This document shows positions 58,301 through 64,000 of a DNA stretch of 64,000 nucleotides, one piece after another; the stretch's first letter is position 1, and every line of letters starts with the position of its first letter. Source of the stretch: Beta vulgaris subsp. vulgaris (Eukaryota; Streptophyta; Magnoliopsida; Caryophyllales; Amaranthaceae). The position numbers were made by a program, and so were the translations under genes. The DNA lies in assembly GCF_026745355.1 (NCBI RefSeq), contig NC_079205.1, positions 62,296,915 through 62,360,914 of the forward strand. The letters are read 5' to 3'. Below the pieces are notes generated by a model, which was not told the DNA's origin, did no database searches, and saw only the letters and a program-made list of their open reading frames with translations.

Positions 58301-58690
58301 TCATCGCAATTATTTGATTTTTGCACTATTCACATACCCCATTTTGTTCATAAATTTGTCACTATTGAAATAAAACAAATCCTAGTATATAAGGTGATTC
58401 GGATTTGTTTTAATGTATATTATATTATTATCCACTCTTTATAATTTCAACTATGAGATAATTCAACATATCAATAACGAAATTTGTGCATTTGTAATTG
58501 TGAAAGTCAAACTGTTGTACTTAAATTGGAACAGGTTGTATATGGAGTAAATTTCTTTGAAAATAAAATAACTTGTTGCATTTTCATTCTCATGCAGCTC
58601 ATATGGGATCGAGCTCTTGGCTTGCCACTGGAGAGGCCAAAGAGTGTAACGATGGAATGGCTCGAAAAGTTTTGCAAGAAAGGAGCATAA
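52352..58690 (+). CDS. CSY: Mitochondrial citrate synthase, 19 exons
   Basis: Exons: 52352-52402, 52575-52637, 53071-53112, 53430-53495, 53871-53936, 54036-54149, 54955-55008, 55386-55468, 55830-55879, 55967-56043, 56206-56334, 56413-56455, 56573-56649, 57302-57403, 57710-57817, 57898-57948, 58037-58110, 58190-58241, 58598-58690. All introns are GT-AG. The enzyme condenses acetyl-CoA with oxaloacetate, the entry step of the TCA cycle. The N-terminus [17 protein letters not shown] is Arg/Ser-rich, like a mitochondrial presequence. Active-site residues are in [24 protein letters not shown] and [15 protein letters not shown] (two His and Asp). It ends LEKFCKKGA. At the exon 10/11 junction one base is missing: TATCGAG joins GATGTTTAAG out of phase, where AAYVYRRM(Y/F)K is expected. 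Confidence 0.95.
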
Positions 58691-58797
58691 AAACTGATGG
58701 CATATCAACTTTTTACTGTTCTTGGCGAATAGTATACAATAACCTAGATTCGTGATACAAGTATCCTTTTGGAAATGAAAGGATAGTGAGGAATTTA

Positions 58798-59111
58798 GGC
58801 CTCGTTTGGTTCACATGGGAAGTAATTTCCCATGGGAATTTACATTTCATGGGAAATTCTTTCCCATGTTAATTTCCTAGGAATTAGACAAAATTGTTTG
58901 GTTGCCACCATAGGAAATTGCATTTCCTAGGAAATTACTCACCAGGGGGGGCTTGGTGAGTGATTTCCCATGTTTCATGGGAAATTCTATTTCCCTTGGA
59001 ATTTGTATTTCCTATGTTTCTCTCATTTCCCTCCAACCAAACACAACACCCATAATGTATTTCCTAGGAATTTGTATTTCCAAGGGAAATAGCTTCCAAC
59101 CAAACAACACC
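58798..59111. mobile_element. Tourist-like MITE just 3' of citrate synthase
   Basis: GGCCTCGTTTGGTT and AACCAAACAACACC form terminal inverted repeats between TTA (58795-58797) and TTA (59112-59114). The 314-bp interior is packed with variants of TTCCCATGGGAAATT and TTTCCTAGGAAATT, so it folds strongly. It starts about 110 bp after the stop codon and may lie in the 3' UTR. Confidence 0.85.
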
Positions 59112-59114
59112 TTA

Positions 59115-60380
59115 GTATTCTTTATCTCTTGCAACAAGTGTTGCGTTTTGTATTTTTTTTCTTCTTACAAATACACGATTTGTAAGGATCGTCAAAACAT
59201 GAGATTTAAATGTTAAAATATGTGAGGATTTTATTGAGGAAATCACCATTTGCAGATTATAGTGTTGTGTTGTCATATGTTTTAGGGCCGTTCTCTTCGG
59301 CATAAAACAACTTAATTGAACTAAACTGAAATGAATAGTGATACGTGAGAGTAAAAGTATTGTCCAGAGCTGAACTGAATTGATCTGAACTAAACTGGGG
59401 AAAATATGCCCTTAATCTGAACTCGAAGTGTTAAATTCTAGTTCTGGATTGAATTCGCCACTAGCTTGTTAGATTATTGATCTTATAAGTTTTAATTTGG
59501 TCTTATATTTGTTCTTTATTTTTTTCTAGAAGGTATATATGCTTTGAATATTTGAAAAGGTTTTAATTTTTTTTTTTTTGCAAACATTTGTTCGTGCGAT
59601 GTGGGTGAGAATTGTACATATGATGTTTGGCGGACCTTTTAATATAGGATTTATTTTGCTAAGTGGTGCTTATAATGCGTTGTCGTACAAATCTTCTAAA
59701 TGCTTGTATGATTGACATAAAACACATGGGAAAAGAAAATTCATAGAAAGTAAAAAATTGTGGAGTGTACTTTCCGACGAAATGAATGAATCAACTTAAC
59801 CCCTGTATTACACGAGCCTAATGTTATCTAAATGTTAAAAACTTGTAATCTATGTCACCATCTTAAAATAGTAATATTAAACTTAAAGTTAAATTTATGG
59901 TGAGATGGTATTATATGAAATTTCAACTATTTGTTATAAATAAAATTAGTTATTAGGTTCGAACTACGTCCCAGATAAAGAAAATTTTCATTAATATAGA
60001 ACCTGTTAAAAAGGATATTAAGGATATGTTTTGTTCAACTTATTTTGTCTTATCTTATCAGATCAACTCCCATAGGAGAGAAGGAGACCTCCATAACAGA
60101 GAAGACTAGTCTTCTCATATCAGAGCACAAGAAACTCTCATAAAGAGACTTGCCATGAATGAGATCATCCATGACAGCCCCTTACTGATAAAGGGAAAGG
60201 GGAAAAAAAAGGAGGCGGCTAGAGAGAAAAACTAGGCTTAGGGTTATTTGTCCCATAACCTCAAGATAGTTTTTTGAATTAACTATTTAAGGCCATATCA
60301 AGCATCAGTTAGTAAATTTTCAATTATTTTATGTCATTAGAACCATATGCCTATAATTAAATAGGAATATTCCCAAACTA
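59115..60380. other. Intergenic spacer with one MITE end
   Basis: At 59282 TTAGGGCCGTTCTCTTCGGC and ATAAAACAACTTAATTGAAC mark one end of a Tourist-like family. The opposite end type is at 63,395-63,435 (GCCGAAGAGAATAAGCCCTA). The rest is AT-rich with no gene recognised. Confidence 0.5.
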
Positions 60381-60398
60381 AAATCGTCATAACATTTT

Positions 60399-60560
60399 TT
60401 TGGGTGTTTGCACCCGGTTTACCCTTCGGGCTACATCCGGATCGAGGCCAAGTTCGGGATGGTTAGGTTCCATTCCTCTCTCAAGGATGTTGCGAGGATT
60501 CGAACACGAATCCGTTCTACCAAAACCAGTCCCATCATCAATGGACCAACACTTACTTGG
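60399..60560 (-). mobile_element. tRNA-derived SINE with 20-bp duplication
   Basis: TAAAATCGTCATAACATTTT is present at 60379-60398 and 60561-60580. The minus strand of the insert begins CCAAGTAAGTGTTGGTCCAT, carries GTGTTCGAATCC (B box) and ends GCAAACACCC with a short A run. Its 3' sequence differs from the SINE at 16.7 kb, so it is a separate family. Confidence 0.9.
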
Positions 60561-60887
60561 TAAAATCGTCATAACATTTTGATGTATAGTACGTACGTTA
60601 CCTCATGAAAGTCTGACGTATAATCTTACTACATCACTAATACGTTATTACAACATAACGCATAACTTACAAAAAAAAGGTTCAAAAATATATAACTGAA
60701 ACATTTATTCACTGACCAAAAATAGAAATATAGGATACGTTTTGTATTGTGAATAATTGTGATAATTAATGGACATTCAACCAACTACTATAAAATAAAG
60801 AACATCTTCTCTGCATAACTTGGGATTATATTCATATTCATTTATATTAGGAATCACATTCAAAACAGAGAAAAAAAATAAAGAAAA

Positions 60888-62528
60888 ATGTCTACCATTG
60901 TTGCTCCAGAGAGAACGTCTCCTATTGATGATGCTCATGTTATCAAAAAAGCATGCAGAGGTTTTTTTATATATTTTTTCTCATTTGCCTTTCTTTTTTG
61001 TTGTAATCTTTTTAATTTAATGCTTTATTTCTAGAATTATTTTTCTGGTTTTTATATTATAAACATTCATTAATTACCATGCAATATTAGCTTCTTTTAG
61101 CATGTTCTTTTTTTTTTTTTTTTTTTTGAGGGGACTTTTAGCATGTTCTTTGATCCCAAGAACATGGGAATTTTTTTCCATAGAGTTTTAAATATGGTAG
61201 AAAAATATTAATCAAATTGTGAATAACCATTTTGTGTCCTTATTTGCAATTCTTATTATGTTAAAAATTTAATTTTCATGTTCGCAACGAGATTACACCG
61301 TAAAAATGTTCTTTTATAATTTTTGAGGGATGCAATTTACGTTCAGATACAACTCTACCTTGTAGAGTCTTACTAAAACTCCGGAAGATTTGAACTCGAA
61401 ATTTATATCATACATATCTTGAGTCATCAAGACCCATATATAATGGCGTATAATGCGCTTGTGATACATGCGTCGTTTACCTTTTCTTAAATTTAGTTAC
61501 ATTCACGTATGATATAATTTCGCAAAACTTGAAAGTTATTGAAATGTGGGTTTTATTTTCATTATTTGATTCATTGTATCAAATTTTGCTTAATTAAACC
61601 ATCTTTTTTATTTTTTTCCTCGTGCTTTAGGATTAGGTACAGATGAAAATGCAATAATTTCATTATTGGGTCATCGAATGTCTTGTCAAATTAAGCTAAT
61701 CAAACTAGCTTATCAAGAAGTATATCAAGAGGATTTCATTAATCAGCTTAAGTGTGAGATTTCAGGAGATTTTGAGGTTTGTTATAATAAAATCTCCTTG
61801 ATTTTTTCCTAAATTTTATTGTATTAATCCCTCTGCCCCAAAATATAGTTCCCATTTTCATTTTGGGTGTCCCAAAATATAGTTCCTATTTCCATTTTTA
61901 GTTTCACATTTTTTCGTAATTTGTCTTAAAAAAAACCGTATCCCATCATTTATTTGCTTCTTAAATTTTGTATTTTCCTACCAAAATGTTACAGTTAATG
62001 CTCTTCACCAATTATTCTTCATTCTCTCCCCTGAAATCATAAAATGAGAACTATATTTTAGGACGGAAGGAGTATTATTTTAGTACTTACCCATAATTAC
62101 GTGCACGATTTTTATTTCTTACAATCTTATTTTTTGCAATTAAGAAAGCTATATGTCAATGGGTTATAGATCCTGTTGAACGTGAAGCAATTCTAATTTT
62201 CGAAGCATTAAAGAAAGAAAACCAGATTATAATTTAGTGGCAGAGATCGTTTGTACCAAATCTCCAGAAGAACTTCTTACACTTAAGCGTGCTTATCATA
62301 AGATCTACAAGCATGCTCTTGAAGAAGATGTTGCATCTCACACAAGAGGAAAAGTTAGAAATGTATGTTTTTACTATTGTTTGATAACTTAATTTACGTT
62401 ACCATATTTATTTACGTGATAACTTAATAGTCATGTAGGTTAGATAGATCGGATAAAGAAATGATGATAAGTATATTATATAGATGAATTTTCATATTGA
62501 TCGTATAACATTGATATTCTTGTTAGAT

Positions 62529-62564
<36 letters not shown>

Positions 62565-62797
62565 AAAGATTGTTAGATTTTACTTGTTAGTCGAAGAAAC
62601 ATTTATAACTTATTAAATAATCTTAGGAAAGGCCTATGAAAATTAGAAGATCCACCATAATCAATTGCAAATAACTTAGTTGTTTGATGGACATCAATTC
62701 GATTTGGTTCAGTTCAGCTCAACTCAGCTCCATTCTTTTATAACCATTTTGTTATATATTATTATTATGTTGGTTTAATTTATTTTACTAATTACTC

Positions 62798-62829
<32 letters not shown>

Positions 62830-64000
62830 TATTTTTATATCATAATTATTTATTATTATTATTATTATTTCTATATATTATTTTGTTTATTACAGTTTTA
62901 CTCATTATTATTACTATTAGAAGGAACATGGTTTAGGTTAAAAGCACAAATAAATCCACGTTTTTTAGCCCATAAACCCATCAAATCGCGTCAAAACGGT
63001 TTATGATGTAATTTTGCATGGTCCGACTCAATCATTATTTTTATTACTAAATATTATTATATTATTAAATCTAATTATTAAAATAGTAATATTAATTTAC
63101 TTCTTATATATTATTGTTATTATATAATCATCATCAAGTATTAATATATTAATACAAATAATAAAATAATTATTATTAATTATCATTAATTATTATTATT
63201 ATTAATTTATTATTATTTAATATTATTTATTCATAACTACGGAGTATCATTTAAAAATATCCAAAATATTATTATTATTATTATTATTATTATTCATTAT
63301 TATTACTTATTATTATAATTATTATTTAATATTCATATTATTATTGTTTAAATATTATCTATATATTTGTTACATTCAACTTAATTCAATTCAGTTCAGT
63401 TCAGCTGTTTTATGCCGAAGAGAATAAGCCCTAAGTTAGCTTTCATTGATGCTTATTTGAGTCTTATCGTGATTTCTGGATATAAAAAATCGTCAAATTT
63501 CTATAAAGATATATCGAGGTTGAGATACAATGAAAATTTATTCAAATTAGGGTATTAATTTTTGGTATAATGTTTGTATCATTAATTAAGGGACTTAATT
63601 CACTCTTTTTTCTTTGTAGTTTTTGGTGGGAATTGTAAGCACTTACAAGTACTATGGTGATGAAATTGATGAGATACTAGCATATTCAGATGCAACCACT
63701 CTACATGATGAAATTCAAGATAAAAAATCTATACATGAAGAGATCATAAGAATTATCACTACAAGGAGCAAGCAACAACTTTTGGCTACTTTCAACCATT
63801 TCAAGGACATTCATGGGACCTCTATTACAAGGGTATTATACACTCTTAACCATCTTCCATTTACATATTAACTACTAACAAGCTTTGATATTCAATATAA
63901 GCATGGATAAAAACTCTGATTTTTCGCGCTAATCACTAATATAAATTGGTTTAATTAGGCTCTAAGAGGCACACCAGAACATGATTTTTTTGAGACAATA
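60888..64000 (+). CDS. Plant annexin, first five exons, truncated by the window edge
   Basis: Exons 60888-60960, 61631-61776, 62145-62362, 63620-63832 and 63959-end. The protein starts [20 protein letters not shown], then [20 protein letters not shown], the first annexin repeat with a G-LGTD calcium-binding loop. It continues with [20 protein letters not shown] and [20 protein letters not shown] (second repeat), then [20 protein letters not shown] and [20 protein letters not shown] (third), and [14 protein letters not shown] at the edge. Annexins bind acidic phospholipids in a Ca2+-dependent way. Exon 3 lost one base near 62219 ([13 protein letters not shown] expected), which creates TAG a few codons later. 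Introns carry a MITE, two tail-only LINE insertions and a long ATT-rich tract. Confidence 0.88.
61094..61151 (-). mobile_element. Ultra-short LINE insertion in annexin intron 1
   Basis: The 17-bp word CTTTTAGCATGTTCTTT is at 61094-61110 and 61135-61151. Between them lie 17 T and GAGGGGA only. GAGGGGA next to the T run is identical to the reversed 3' end of the LINE at 2997-3762. Confidence 0.85.
61827..62072. mobile_element. Stowaway MITE in annexin intron 2
   Basis: ATCCCTCTGCCCCAAAATAT from 61827 and ATTTTAGGACGGAAGGAG to 62072 are inverted repeats bordered by TA. The interior closely matches the MITE at 30,955-31,468 (TTTGGGTGTCCCAAAATATA, CAAAATGTTAC). It ends 72 bp before exon 3. Confidence 0.9.
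62520..62585 (-). mobile_element. Ultra-short poly(A) retroinsertion in annexin intron 3
   Basis: TTGTTAGATTTTACTT is at 62520-62535 and 62570-62585. The insert is 28 T followed by GAAAGA. It has a poly(A) tail and a duplication but essentially no element body. Confidence 0.8.
62795..63310. repeat. ATT/AAT-rich microsatellite region in annexin intron 3
   Basis: Several pure (TTA)n or (ATT)n runs (62795-62830, 62845-62870, 63270-63295) lie in otherwise A/T DNA. A Tourist-like terminus follows at 63,395-63,435, and CAGTTCAGCTCAACTCAGCT-like words occur near 62,710, so a MITE expanded by microsatellite growth is possible. Confidence 0.7.

Overview
The window is nuclear DNA of a flowering plant, almost certainly a eudicot. 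Coding DNA is broken into short exons with GT-AG introns. The genes belong to plant-type families: a PH-RCC1-FYVE-BRX protein, a mitochondrial citrate synthase, a plant annexin and an F-box protein. The AT-rich intergenic DNA is full of plant LINEs with an RNase-H-like 3' domain, tRNA-derived SINEs, and Stowaway (TA) and Tourist (TTA/TAA) MITEs. I cannot name the species.

Layout. 0-3.8 kb: 3' exons of an unrecognised gene, whose intron holds a Stowaway MITE split by a truncated LINE with a ~191-bp target-site duplication, then a second short LINE. 4-12 kb: mostly minus-strand gene pieces: an F-box fragment, two unidentified exons, a divergent pair of small charged ORFs, two decayed xanthine dehydrogenase exons, an Integrator subunit 3 fragment and an F-box gene. 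12-20 kb: repeats, including a fold-back minisatellite element, a SINE, MITEs and a Helitron-like 3' terminus. 20-27 kb: scattered minus-strand exons, among them a CMC2-like twin-CX9C protein and a lone beta-carbonic-anhydrase exon. 27.6-30.6 kb: an intron-poor minus-strand INTS3 homologue. 33.3-39.6 kb: a minus-strand PRAF gene. 40-52 kb: transposon-rich DNA with a 3.4-kb LINE. 52.3-58.7 kb: a plus-strand citrate synthase gene in 19 exons. 60.9-64 kb: the first five exons of an annexin gene, running off the window.

The recognisable genes are unrelated housekeeping or regulatory genes: transcript 3'-end processing (INTS3), phosphoinositide signalling (PRAF), mitochondrial metabolism (citrate synthase, CMC2) and Ca2+/membrane binding (annexin). 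There is no operon-like or clustered pathway. Three themes recur. First, single-base deletions that can each be repaired by lengthening a short run of identical bases occur in at least five otherwise conserved genes. Second, retroposition events are extreme at both ends: a ~191-bp duplication, and insertions that consist of little more than a poly(A) tail. Third, exon-sized fragments of unrelated genes collect on the minus strand.

I found no convincing undescribed biological system. The best leads are the structural oddities in the findings.
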